Shown here in pieces: positions 1 through 8,460 of a stretch of DNA of 64,000 nt. The translations under genes were made by a program, and so were the position numbers. The stretch lies in contig AP021858.1 in NCBI GenBank assembly GCA_017347465.1, forward strand, positions 1,940,472-2,004,471. The letters are read 5' to 3'. The notes under the pieces are model-generated. The model did not search any database, was not told where the DNA came from, and saw nothing but the letters and a program-made list of their open reading frames with translations. The first letter of the stretch is position 1, and each line of letters begins with the position of its first letter. The stretch is from Candidatus Nitrosymbiomonas proteolyticus. GTDB taxonomy: Bacteria > Armatimonadota > Fimbriimonadia > Fimbriimonadales > Fimbriimonadaceae.

Positions 1-1
1 A

Positions 2-1957
2 GGCGCAGGGATCGATCGATCTGGGACGCGGTTGAGCCTGACCCCTTCTAAGAGCACGAGCTTCTCGCTTTCTGAGACTCGCGTGGGATCGAGCACGGGT
101 GGGGCGAAGCTTCAACAGGCGAGCCTCTCAGTCGGGGCGCTGGGGCTGTCGTTCCGAAAGCAAACGATGGACGACGGGTTCAGTGATCTCTCCCGTCTGA
201 TGCAGTTCGAGCGGATGCAGTGGGGAACCCTCCAGGGCCTCGACCGCACCGACTGGGCAGCAGGTGGCAAGTTCGGTGGGTCTCAGTTCTCGTTCACCAG
301 TCTGACGGCGTCCGCGCCTTCGGGCGACGCCTCGCATCAGGCGCTCAAGGTTTCGAGCGGGCCCTTTGAACTCGAAGCGCATCAACGCGATGTCGATGCC
401 TCGTTCTCGGACGTTCGCCAACTCCTCGACCCGGACAAGGACAACCTATTCGCCCTTCGAGGCTATAAGGAGAGGGACGTACGCGCCAGTTGGGCGATCC
501 TTCCTAACCTTAAGCTGAACGCGTTTCTGCAAGACGGCAAGGCGATCGATTCGGACGAAGAGAAGTACCTGAGAGACTTCCGCCTGTCTTGGACCCCTGA
601 CGCCAACAGCCAAGTCGGGTTCAACGATTTTTCGCAACGAGACGACGATCCGCTGAGGCTGCTTTTTGGCAATAACACGCAGCTTCTCACGCTTACGCGG
701 AAGTTCGGGAGCCTGGGCACCTTCCGCTATGCGCGGGAGACCAAGGACTACGATGGCGAACTGACCGACCTGCCCGATTCGAAGCGCGAGTATGTGGCCG
801 TCGAGACCAAGCTCGACCCCAAGACGACGCTCCTCTCCGAGCAGACCAACACGACCTTTGAGAACGGCGGGAAGGAGAGCGTCAGCACGAATACCGTCAG
901 CACTGAGATCTCGAAGCGCGTCGGAGTCAGCATCAGCGACGTTCAGGTCGAACGAAACGGCGAGCAGCCCGACGAGACCAAGCGGAATTACGGCATGTGG
1001 CTCGACTTTGGCCGAGGCATCCGCCTGAGCTACGGCTACATTCGTAACCTTGCCGACGAGCAGGCCGGAACCCAGCAACAGCAACTCCAAATCACGCCGG
1101 GAACCGTTGGCGGCATTACAGTCGGCCAAGGCCAATACGTGGAGCAGCGATGGGACGGTTTGCGAACCAAGTCGCAGGGCGGGGTCCAGGTGTCCGCATC
1201 CAAGCCCTTTAGCTTGGGGCAGCTTGCGATCAACACGATGAAATTCGGCTTCGACAGCGCGGCAGATCGAGGAACGTGGCTCAAGGAAGACAAGAGTTTC
1301 CAACTGCAAGGAAACCTCTTCAAGAACACGTTTGGCGTCGAGTATCGCGGCCGGATGCACCCGAGCGGCATCCGCGCGATTGACCGCTTGTTCACGTTCG
1401 CTACCGATCAGAGCGAAACGCAGAAGGTTCGAGCCACCCTCGCCTACAAGGTCAGGACCCTGCCGGACGATGAGAACATCATGATCCGGAACTTCAACAT
1501 CGTCGCCAAGCCGTTCAAGGACTTCGAGGTGAGCCACCAACTCCTCACCAATCCCGAAGTCGCCAAGGGCGACGCGCTGCTGGGGACGATCACGCAAGCC
1601 TCGCAAGTGAGCGCGTGGAAGCTGGACTACAAGCGCAGCAAGGACTTCACGATCGGAGCCGAGTGGAAGGAGATCATGGACCCCAAGCGGCCCCTCCTCC
1701 GGACCGCCGGCATCAATCTCGGGCTGTTCGGCTCGAGCGGCTCGCCGCTGTACCTCTACTATGGCCTCGAACAAGCCGACCTGAACGCGGACACTCGCCG
1801 AACGACCCACAGGTATCACCTGAGGTTCGATCAGAAGCCTGGACCAAACCAGATGTTCAGCTTCTTCATCGGAAACGTCAGCTATCAGCACAGCATCATC
1901 GATGGCCAGCCGCGCTCCAACTGGACGCTTCGCCTCGATTACCAACTCCGATTCTAA
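2..1957 (+). CDS. Outer-membrane beta-barrel-like protein, 5' end outside window
   Basis: The frame is open from the left edge and stops at 1955-1957, so the gene begins upstream; about 651 codons are visible. An internal TTG at 32 is not a convincing start. The visible part has no hydrophobic helices. It is built of alternating polar and hydrophobic stretches rich in aromatic and charged residues, and it ends in LDYQLRF. A terminal phenylalanine after such strands is typical of outer-membrane beta-barrels and fits a diderm cell. I do not recognise a family, ligand or partner. A long frame on the opposite strand here is a compositional shadow. The next gene follows after 47 bases on the same strand. 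Confidence 0.7.
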   Translation, partial: GAGIDRSGTRLSLTPSKSTSFSLSETRVGSSTGGAKLQQASLSVGALGLSFRKQTMDDGFSDLSRLMQFERMQWGTLQGLDRTDWAAGGKFGGSQFSFTSLTASAPSGDASHQALKVSSGPFELEAHQRDVDASFSDVRQLLDPDKDNLFALRGYKERDVRASWAILPNLKLNAFLQDGKAIDSDEEKYLRDFRLSWTPDANSQVGFNDFSQRDDDPLRLLFGNNTQLLTLTRKFGSLGTFRYARETKDYDGELTDLPDSKREYVAVETKLDPKTTLLSEQTNTTFENGGKESVSTNTVSTEISKRVGVSISDVQVERNGEQPDETKRNYGMWLDFGRGIRLSYGYIRNLADEQAGTQQQQLQITPGTVGGITVGQGQYVEQRWDGLRTKSQGGVQVSASKPFSLGQLAINTMKFGFDSAADRGTWLKEDKSFQLQGNLFKNTFGVEYRGRMHPSGIRAIDRLFTFATDQSETQKVRATLAYKVRTLPDDENIMIRNFNIVAKPFKDFEVSHQLLTNPEVAKGDALLGTITQASQVSAWKLDYKRSKDFTIGAEWKEIMDPKRPLLRTAGINLGLFGSSGSPLYLYYGLEQADLNADTRRTTHRYHLRFDQKPGPNQMFSFFIGNVSYQHSIIDGQPRSNWTLRLDYQLRF

Positions 1958-2004
1958 CGGCGCCAAGGCCATAATCCCTGAATCGGTTCGGCAACGATTT
2001 CGGC

Positions 2005-2928
2005 ATGGTTTTCCGCGAGTACGGTTCGTTTGGCAAGTGTTGGGTCGTCGATCTTGGCGAGGCAGAGGCGCTCGTCACGCTCGAATTCGGTCCTAGGGTC
2101 ATTCGATTGGGTCCCAAGGGCGGCTCCAACCTCTTCAAGGAGTTTGCGGGCGGAGATTCGGTGGGCGACCTCGGCTTCCGACTCTACGGCGGGCACCGTC
2201 TCTGGTCAGGCCCCGAAGTTCCTACGACTTGCTATTTGCCCGACAACGAGCCTGTAGCCGCCATCGAGGTCCCTGATGGTGTCCGATTCACTTCGCCCGC
2301 CAATGCGGCCGGGATAGAGAAGTCGCTCGATTTGAGGGGCATCGGAGATCGCTCCGTGACCCTCGCGCATCGGCTCACCAATCGCTCGGATGCTCCGCTC
2401 GAGCTTTTCCCTTGGGCGCTTTCAGCGATGGCGCCTGGGGGCGTCTGCTACGTCCCGCTGCCCGAGTTCCGCGCGCACACCGAGGACCTTCTGCCTGCGA
2501 CTCCCCTCGTGGCGTGGCGGTATACGGACTTTTCGGACCCTCGGTGGCGATTCACCCCAGGGTCGCTCTCGTTGAGCCAGACGGAAAGCCCATCGCCGCA
2601 GAAAGCCGGCCTTTGGGTTGAGCAGGGAATCGCAGCTTACGTCCTTGAAGGCTGGGTCTTTCTCAAGCGGTTTGAGCCGTATCGACCCGAAGACTGCCCG
2701 GACTTCGGGTGCAATTTCGAGATGTTCACGAACGGGGAGATGCTGGAAATCGAGTCCGTCGGCCCGATTCGGTCGCTCCAGCCTGGCGAATCGCTCGATC
2801 ACTTCGAGACTTGGTACGTTCGCCAAACGTCAGAATTTCACGCTCTCCGATCAGGCAGTCGGGAGTGGTTGAACGAAGCGGCTGCAACCTGCCCGTTCAG
2901 GGCCGTGGAGCCTCGCGTGAGCGGATAG
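2005..2928 (+). CDS. DUF4380-like beta-sandwich protein
   Basis: This 307-residue protein has no signal peptide or membrane segment, so it is probably cytoplasmic. The N-terminal half (about 10-120) has the glycine- and aromatic-rich strands of galactose-mutarotase-like folds (FGPRVIRLG, YGGHRLWSGPE). Near residues 235-275 it has NFEMFTNGEMLEIESVGP followed by LQPGESLDHFETWY, a combination I associate with DUF4380. Proteins of that type are presumed to bind carbohydrate, but no reaction is established and I assign none. The ATG at 2005 lies 47 bases after the preceding stop with no strong Shine-Dalgarno. A related aldose-epimerase-like family is the alternative. Confidence 0.6.
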   Translation: MVFREYGSFGKCWVVDLGEAEALVTLEFGPRVIRLGPKGGSNLFKEFAGGDSVGDLGFRLYGGHRLWSGPEVPTTCYLPDNEPVAAIEVPDGVRFTSPANAAGIEKSLDLRGIGDRSVTLAHRLTNRSDAPLELFPWALSAMAPGGVCYVPLPEFRAHTEDLLPATPLVAWRYTDFSDPRWRFTPGSLSLSQTESPSPQKAGLWVEQGIAAYVLEGWVFLKRFEPYRPEDCPDFGCNFEMFTNGEMLEIESVGPIRSLQPGESLDHFETWYVRQTSEFHALRSGSREWLNEAAATCPFRAVEPRVSG

Positions 2929-2998
2929 CGAGGGAAAACGGCGTTACAATGAAGGGAGAACGGAGCCGGGGCGAAGTTTCGTAGGGAGAATAGAACCC

Positions 2999-3973
2999 AT
3001 GCTGAATGCACTCCTATTGTCGATATCTCTCGCGCCGCAAGGGCCAAGCTACACGGACCTGAACCGCGTTTTCGCCAAGGGCGAGAAGTCGGAGTATGAG
3101 GTCCGCGCGAGTCTCACGACCGAGCGGCGGGTGATTGGACTTGAGACTTGGATGCCGGAGGACCTCGACATTCGCTACAAGTTCAAGTATGAAGTCGTCG
3201 AGATGAAGGCGGACGGGATCTGCGACCTGAAGTACCTGCGCCCCTCGATGACGATCACCGAGGGAGAAACCTACGACTCGCCTCCCAAGGAGACCGTCGA
3301 AAAGGTCGATCTGAACTTCCTGCTCACGATGTCGCCCGTCAACGACCTCATCGGGATGAAGGACCTCAACCCTCCCAAGCCCGAGAAGCCCCCTGGGGCG
3401 AAGTTACGTTCCATGAGTCCCTGGGCCGGGGTCCTACAGGAGACGACCCTTCAGGCCTTCGTCGGGCAGTTTGCGGGTGAAATCTACCGGCTTGCTTTGT
3501 TCGCGGGTTCGATGGATGCGAGCTTGGACTTCGCGCCGAAACTGCCTTACGACGAAGTCAAGGTAGGGGACAAATGGAAGCGGACCGTGGGCTATTCCCC
3601 CCAGAAGCTCGCCGGGAAGGGCGGAAAGCTCGCCGTTCAGCGACTGGACTACACCTTCGAATACGTCGGGATGGCTGAGACCGCCGGAAAACCGTACCAC
3701 AGGGTAACCGCGAGTCTGGAACTCAAAACCGACCTCGCGGAGTTCATCCATCAGTCGTTCAACGTCAAGCCCTCGGAGACGGGCCTCAAAGAGATTCCGC
3801 TTCAACTGAAGGCGTCGGTCGAGTTCGACCTCGACCCCGCAACCCGCAAGACGATTGCGGCGAGGGCCCAGTCCGAGGGCGGGTTCAGCATCGTGATCAC
3901 GAGATTCCCCGATCGTCCCATTCAAGAGGAGCGGTTCAAAGGCCGGGCCACCCTAAAGTTGCTCTCCGGATAA
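2999..3973 (+). CDS. Secreted protein of unknown function
   Basis: This 324-residue protein starts at an ATG preceded by AGGGAGAAT, a good ribosome binding site. Residues 1-16 (MLNALLLSISLAPQG) form a short signal peptide, so export is likely. The mature part is a soluble, strand-rich protein with many lysine and glutamate residues and no cysteine pairs or catalytic motifs that I recognise. The middle (about 165-200) reads like a repeated ligand-binding beta structure (KLPYDEVKVGDKWKRTVGY). A run of this kind is common in secreted DUF6263-like proteins, but the match is weak. It sits between the DUF4380-like gene and an HD-GYP gene on the same strand, with no evident functional link. Confidence 0.55.
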   Translation: MLNALLLSISLAPQGPSYTDLNRVFAKGEKSEYEVRASLTTERRVIGLETWMPEDLDIRYKFKYEVVEMKADGICDLKYLRPSMTITEGETYDSPPKETVEKVDLNFLLTMSPVNDLIGMKDLNPPKPEKPPGAKLRSMSPWAGVLQETTLQAFVGQFAGEIYRLALFAGSMDASLDFAPKLPYDEVKVGDKWKRTVGYSPQKLAGKGGKLAVQRLDYTFEYVGMAETAGKPYHRVTASLELKTDLAEFIHQSFNVKPSETGLKEIPLQLKASVEFDLDPATRKTIAARAQSEGGFSIVITRFPDRPIQEERFKGRATLKLLSG

Positions 3974-3996
3974 ACCCCGCGTTCGCATGGCGTAGG

Positions 3997-4002
3997 TAAG
4001 AT
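3997..4002 (+). promoter_or_regulatory. -10-like box (TAAGAT) directly before a GTG start
   Basis: TAAGAT is followed by 7 bases and then the GTG start at 4010. No Shine-Dalgarno sits in the gap. A -10 hexamer at this distance would put transcription at the start codon, giving a leaderless mRNA. The same layout recurs in this window. Confidence 0.4.
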
Positions 4003-4009
4003 TGCCGCT

Positions 4010-5239
4010 GTGCGGGCATTGGCGCGGCACCGACAGACGTTGCTGGCAGCAGTTCTCGTCGCCCTCGGTGCGGCAGCGGCCGCGTACGCCCCAACCGAGC
4101 GGCTCCTCAACTACGACAACGCCGACTTTCTGGTGTTCTGGCTTTGCGCGCTGGTATGCAAGGGCCTCGGGGGCAAATCCGGCGGGCATGCTTATGAAGG
4201 CGCGTTCGTCGCTGGAATGATCGTAAGCGGTGGGCCGATTACGGCGCTGTGCGGGGACGTATTGGCCGCGCTCCTGGTAGCGGCAACTTCGCCTTCCAAC
4301 GGGGGCAGACGGTTCCGCGCTTCGGTCGCGGCCGCGTCGGGCGCGACGGGACTTGCGAGCTTGGCTTTGCTCGCGCCGCTGACTTCCGAACTCTGGCACA
4401 TCCCGCCCATGGCGCTCTTTTACGCCGCTTTCGCGCTGGCGATCCGGGAGGCGTTCCGCAGAATCGGCGCAGGGAAGACCCCCCATTTTCAGCGTCGCGA
4501 CCTTGGGGTTGAATTCGCCCTCGGCCTATCTGTGGCCCTCGCGCTCTCGCTTTGCTTGGCCTTGTTTTGGGGACACTCTGAGGTGTTCCTGTCGCCCGTA
4601 CTTCTGCTTCCCGTTGCCCTACTGACGAAAACCACAAGCCTCCACGACGAGTTGATTCAGCACGATCACTCCGTTATTGCCGCCCTCACGCTCATGCTGC
4701 AACGGGTCCACCCGTATTCGGCGGGGCACTTGGAGCGGGTAGCGAGTATTGCCGAGGAAGTTGGCTTGGCGTTGGGGCTGCCGCCCCGCCGAGCGCGGAT
4801 GCTGCACCTTGCCGCGCTCCTGCACGATGTGGGCAAGATCGCGATCGACGAAGAGCTATTGGACCGTCCAGGACCCCTCAGCGACAAGGAGATGGCCGAG
4901 GTCCGCAAGCACGCGCAATACGGCGCGGAGATCCTCGGGAGGGTCCGAAGGTTCGAGCAAATCATCCCTTGGGTTCGCTCGCATCACGAAAGGCCAGACT
5001 CGAAGGGTTACCCGGAAGGGCTTTCAGGCGGCCAGATTCCTCTTGAGTCGAAGATCATCTCGGTCGTCGACGCCTTCGACGCGATGACTGGCGAAGCGCT
5101 CGGCGGCGAAGCGAGAAAGTACCGGAAGCCTATGAGCATCCCGGAGGCTTTCGCCGAACTCAGGGGCCACGCCGGTTCGCAGTTCGATGCGACGGTGGTC
5201 GAGGCATTCTGCAAGATCGCTCAGGAGAGATGGGCTTGA
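4010..5239 (+). CDS. Membrane-anchored HD-GYP domain protein, probable c-di-GMP phosphodiesterase
   Basis: This 409-residue protein has six or so hydrophobic segments in residues 1-210, then a short linker and a C-terminal HD-GYP domain (about 225-400). The metal-binding HD pair is in LLHDVGK (H272, D273). The GYP signature reads HHERPDSKGYPEGL, with serine where most family members have glycine after the aspartate. HD-GYP proteins hydrolyse cyclic di-GMP, so a membrane-sensed effect on second-messenger level is the likely role. The start is GTG at 4010 with a -10-like box just before it. The stop overlaps the start of the next HD-domain gene by 10 bases, so the two are almost certainly cotranscribed and coupled. 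Confidence 0.8.
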   Translation: MRALARHRQTLLAAVLVALGAAAAAYAPTERLLNYDNADFLVFWLCALVCKGLGGKSGGHAYEGAFVAGMIVSGGPITALCGDVLAALLVAATSPSNGGRRFRASVAAASGATGLASLALLAPLTSELWHIPPMALFYAAFALAIREAFRRIGAGKTPHFQRRDLGVEFALGLSVALALSLCLALFWGHSEVFLSPVLLLPVALLTKTTSLHDELIQHDHSVIAALTLMLQRVHPYSAGHLERVASIAEEVGLALGLPPRRARMLHLAALLHDVGKIAIDEELLDRPGPLSDKEMAEVRKHAQYGAEILGRVRRFEQIIPWVRSHHERPDSKGYPEGLSGGQIPLESKIISVVDAFDAMTGEALGGEARKYRKPMSIPEAFAELRGHAGSQFDATVVEAFCKIAQERWA

Positions 5240-5904
5240 TCTCCAGCTACTCGCTCGTGGGGCTCTTGATCGCAGCGGCGGTGAGCGGCGTGGCGTGGCT
5301 CGCGCTCAAGGTGATTCTCCCCTCGCAGTTCGAGGCCAGAATCACAGAGGCCTGCCGAGCTTTTGCCACAGCGATCGAATTGAGGTTTCCCAGCCATTCC
5401 GGGCTCACCTCGCGGGCGGCCTCTCTTTGCGTCTTGGTCGCTGACCGGCTGGGATTCTCGAAGGAGCAGATTCGGGACATCGAGCGCGCCTGCCTTCTGC
5501 GCGACATCGGGCACTGCGCCACGCCCTACGCGCTTGTCAATCGAAAGGCGTTCGACGACTGGAGCGCCGAGGAAAGACGGACGTACTTGAAACACGCGGG
5601 GGCGAGCGGCGCGATGCTCGAACTCGTGCCCTCGCTCAGGTCTCTTGCGAGCGCGGTCCGATTTCACCATCGCCCTTGGCCGGGCAAAGATGCTCAAGGC
5701 AGCGCGGACGTGCCTCAGGCGGCTCGCATTCTCAAGGCGGTCGTCGACTTCGTTTGGAAGGAGCGCTTCGAGGGTTTCGAGGTCGCGCTAAAGTCGATTG
5801 AGGTGGGAGCCGGCGACGAGTACGAGTTAGAAGCTGCCAAGGCGCTGTTGGCCGTGCTAACATCCATTCGTGACGGAAGCTCCGGAGGACCGCCGAATCC
5901 CTAG
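5230..5904 (+). CDS. Degenerate HD-domain protein, probably inactive
   Basis: This 224-residue protein has one N-terminal membrane helix (about 5-27), then a helical domain that aligns with the HD-GYP domain of the gene just upstream. The HD pair is altered: the motif reads LLRDIGHC, with arginine R91 in place of the metal-binding histidine. A later HHRPW echoes the HHE box but no GYP follows. It is therefore probably not a phosphodiesterase. It could be a partner or a c-di-GMP-insensitive regulator of its neighbour. The ATG at 5230 sits 10 bases inside the upstream gene, right after AGGAG, which supports coupled translation. Confidence 0.6.
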   Translation: MGLISSYSLVGLLIAAAVSGVAWLALKVILPSQFEARITEACRAFATAIELRFPSHSGLTSRAASLCVLVADRLGFSKEQIRDIERACLLRDIGHCATPYALVNRKAFDDWSAEERRTYLKHAGASGAMLELVPSLRSLASAVRFHHRPWPGKDAQGSADVPQAARILKAVVDFVWKERFEGFEVALKSIEVGAGDEYELEAAKALLAVLTSIRDGSSGGPPNP

Positions 5905-7573
5905 CGCCTTCGTGGCTCGCGCCTCGTGGATCGTCTTCTCGTTCGCCCTATTCCTTCGGCTGATCGGCATCGGTTGGGGCCTGCCCGACGACCTCCACCA
6001 TTTCTCATACCACCCCGACGAGACCGTCAACGTTCTGGTCGCTCAGCAGATCGAGCCCGCCAAGTTGGATTTCGATCCTGATTTCTACAACTACGGCACG
6101 GTGTACCTCACAGTTCTCAGCGTGGGCAGTTCGCTGGCCGGGGCGCTCATGGGAAGCGGGACCGAGGACCCTACTGCGGTTTACGGGTTCTTGGGGAAGT
6201 CGATCTTGATGGGTCGGCTGGCTTCGAGCCTTGCGGGCGCGGGTTCGGTCGTCGTAGTGTTCCTTCTGTTGCGGCGATGGGTCCGGATTCGCTTTGCGTT
6301 TGCGGGCGCGCTGTTGCTTGCCGTTGCCCCAGCGCACGTCGTGCATTCAAGGTTCGCCACGGTCGACATCTTGGCCGCGTTGTTCGTCGCCTTGTGCCTT
6401 CATTTTTCGCTGAAGCTGCTTCGCGCTCCCTCCGAACCCGAAAGGGACGAGGTTTTCAACCGGAAACAGGTTCTGCTGGCCGCATTGTTCGCCGGGATGG
6501 CTGCAGGGACGAAGTACAACGCGGGTTTGGTTGTGCTGGCGATCCTCGCGGCAATCTGGCTCGCCAAACCTAAACGCCCGGCCATGCTGACGGCCCAGGT
6601 GATTGGGGTCGCCGCGGTGGCTTTCGCGCTGAGCACGCCCGGAGTTTTCACGAATTCCGAAGCCTTCTGGCGCGACTTCAGTTACGAACTGTCCCACGCC
6701 CGCGAGGGCCACGGCCTTGTGTTTGTAGGTAGGGGACCGGGCTTCCTTTACCACCTACTCAACCTCGCCGTGGGATTTGGGCTGATCGCCTCGCTTTTCG
6801 GCGCGGTGGGGCTTGTCACGCCGCGCCCCGAATACCGCAGGGTGGCCTGGATCGTGCTGGCGTTTGCGGCGCCCTATTACGTTCTCATGGGCGGCTCGAA
6901 CGTGATGTTCCTTCGATACACGTTTCCTCTGATGGCCGTCTTGTCGGTGGGCGCAGGGCTACTGCTCGACCGCTGGAAGGACGCTCCTCGCGCGAACGCG
7001 GCGGCCGTTGCGATTTGGTTCTTGGCGTTTGCGGGGATCGACGGCACCGGATTGATGCAGGCGGCGCGAACGAGCGTTTGGATGAATGGCCCCGACCCAA
7101 GAGACACTACCGCCCGGCTTCTGATCGAGAACATGAAAAAGGAGCCCGGCACGACGGTAGGGCTGGCCTCCGACCCGTGGTACTACACCCCACCTCTGGA
7201 GCCTTCGGTGGGGATGCCTCGCCCGGCGTTTTTGCGAAGCGGCGCGGAGTACATGGCGGGCTTGGCGCAGCAAGGGATTTTCCGCTACGCGCCAGCGGAC
7301 TTCTCTCAGCGGATCGACTTCGATGACCGATTGCTTTCCGAAATGAACCCGACCTATGTCGTTTTCTCGAGTTTTGAGGCCTCCGACCTCGACAGGCTGA
7401 GCCGTCAACGCGAGTTGCCTGAAAAGTTCCGAGGCCAGGTCGAGCAGTACCGTCGTTTCATGGACCAGTTGAAGGAGGGTTATGAGCCTTTCGTCGCGGT
7501 GGGTGGAGGAGTGCCGCAGGTGCACGACCTCGAGTACATCCGTCCTACGATATGGGTCTGGAAGCGAAAGTGA
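5870..7573 (+). CDS. GT39/ArnT-like membrane glycosyltransferase
   Basis: This 567-residue polytopic protein has a first helix near residues 15-35 followed by the acidic loop YHPDETVNV, which fits the conserved Asp/Glu of the first periplasmic loop in GT-C enzymes (PMT_2 / ArnT type). About ten hydrophobic segments follow, then a soluble C-terminal part (about 400-567). Such enzymes move a sugar from a polyprenyl-phosphate donor to lipid or protein on the outer face of the membrane; donor and acceptor cannot be told here. The start is GTG at 5870 inside the upstream gene, and its end overlaps the recombinase gene by 4 bases. Confidence 0.75.
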   Translation: MTEAPEDRRIPSAFVARASWIVFSFALFLRLIGIGWGLPDDLHHFSYHPDETVNVLVAQQIEPAKLDFDPDFYNYGTVYLTVLSVGSSLAGALMGSGTEDPTAVYGFLGKSILMGRLASSLAGAGSVVVVFLLLRRWVRIRFAFAGALLLAVAPAHVVHSRFATVDILAALFVALCLHFSLKLLRAPSEPERDEVFNRKQVLLAALFAGMAAGTKYNAGLVVLAILAAIWLAKPKRPAMLTAQVIGVAAVAFALSTPGVFTNSEAFWRDFSYELSHAREGHGLVFVGRGPGFLYHLLNLAVGFGLIASLFGAVGLVTPRPEYRRVAWIVLAFAAPYYVLMGGSNVMFLRYTFPLMAVLSVGAGLLLDRWKDAPRANAAAVAIWFLAFAGIDGTGLMQAARTSVWMNGPDPRDTTARLLIENMKKEPGTTVGLASDPWYYTPPLEPSVGMPRPAFLRSGAEYMAGLAQQGIFRYAPADFSQRIDFDDRLLSEMNPTYVVFSSFEASDLDRLSRQRELPEKFRGQVEQYRRFMDQLKEGYEPFVAVGGGVPQVHDLEYIRPTIWVWKRK

Positions 7574-8457
7574 ACGGGTTTACTGAAGAAATCGAGTCGT
7601 TCTTAGACTATCTGAGCGTGCAGCGTGGAGCGAGCCCCCATACCGTGGCGGCGTACCGCAACGATCTGACCCGGGCCCGCGGCCACTTCTTGGAGCATGG
7701 GTTCGACTCGGCGCGGATGCTGGACCGTGTATCGGTGGCGAAGTACTCGACAGCGCTCGCCAAGGAGTTCTCGCCTTCCACATGCCAGCGCAATCTGAGC
7801 TCCCTGCGATCGTTCCTGAAGTACCTCAAACGTACCTCCGCAGGACCGGAGATCGAACTCCCCAGCACCGGGGGGTTCCGAAAGCCGAAACTCCTTCCCA
7901 AGGCGCTGACTTTCGAGACGGTTTCGACGCTTCTCGAAGCCCCAGACACTTCGTCTCCCCTCGGACTTCGCGACCGCGCGCTGCTCGAACTGCTTTACGG
8001 CGCGGGACTCCGAATCAGCGAAGCCATCGAACTCGAACTCCACGGACTCGATCTGGAGCGCGGCATGTTGTCCGTTACGGGCAAGCGGGGAAAGACCCGT
8101 TGGGTGCCTCTGCCGAAGGAAACGGTGGAATGGCTGGCTAAGTACCTCGAGTTCGGACGGCCTCACCTTCTCAGGCGGCCGACCCGGCGCGTGTTCGTCT
8201 CCGCCCGGGGCCTTCATTGGAGGCGGACAAGCGCGGCCAAGAGGATTCAGGACTATTGCCGACAGGCTGGGATCGCCGAAATCAGCCCCCACGCCTTGCG
8301 GCACTCTTACGCAGTCCACCTGCTGAAAGGCGGAGCGGACTTGCGGGCGGTACAAGAACTCCTGGGCCATGAATCGATCGCGACGACTCAGGTGTACACT
8401 CAACTCGACATCGACGAGTTGCGCAGAAGGTTCCTTGCAGCCCATCCAAGGCGGTAA
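7570..8457 (+). CDS. xerD: XerC/XerD-type tyrosine recombinase
   Basis: This 295-residue protein has an N-terminal SAM-like DNA-binding domain (about 1-95) and a catalytic domain with all expected residues: arginine in GAGLRISEA, lysine in TGKRGKTR, HxxR in HALRHSYA, histidine in LLGHESI, and the nucleophilic tyrosine in TTQVYTQL. Length matches Xer enzymes, which resolve chromosome dimers at dif with FtsK. I chose GTG at 7570, giving a GTGA overlap with the upstream stop; an in-frame ATG at 7552 would add six residues. No phage or integron genes are nearby, which favours housekeeping Xer over an integrase. XerC versus XerD cannot be settled from this alone. Confidence 0.85.
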   Translation: MNGFTEEIESFLDYLSVQRGASPHTVAAYRNDLTRARGHFLEHGFDSARMLDRVSVAKYSTALAKEFSPSTCQRNLSSLRSFLKYLKRTSAGPEIELPSTGGFRKPKLLPKALTFETVSTLLEAPDTSSPLGLRDRALLELLYGAGLRISEAIELELHGLDLERGMLSVTGKRGKTRWVPLPKETVEWLAKYLEFGRPHLLRRPTRRVFVSARGLHWRRTSAAKRIQDYCRQAGIAEISPHALRHSYAVHLLKGGADLRAVQELLGHESIATTQVYTQLDIDELRRRFLAAHPRR

Positions 8458-8460
8458 GGC

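Noticed and set aside
446-1972. 508-codon open frame on the minus strand
   Set aside because: It lies wholly opposite the beta-barrel-like gene, and the product is rich in L, V, R and D with no recognisable domain. High GC at third positions keeps the antisense frame open.
7570-8457. Tyrosine recombinase as a sign of an integrated element
   Set aside because: No attachment-site repeats, phage genes or composition change were seen around it. A housekeeping Xer recombinase explains it.
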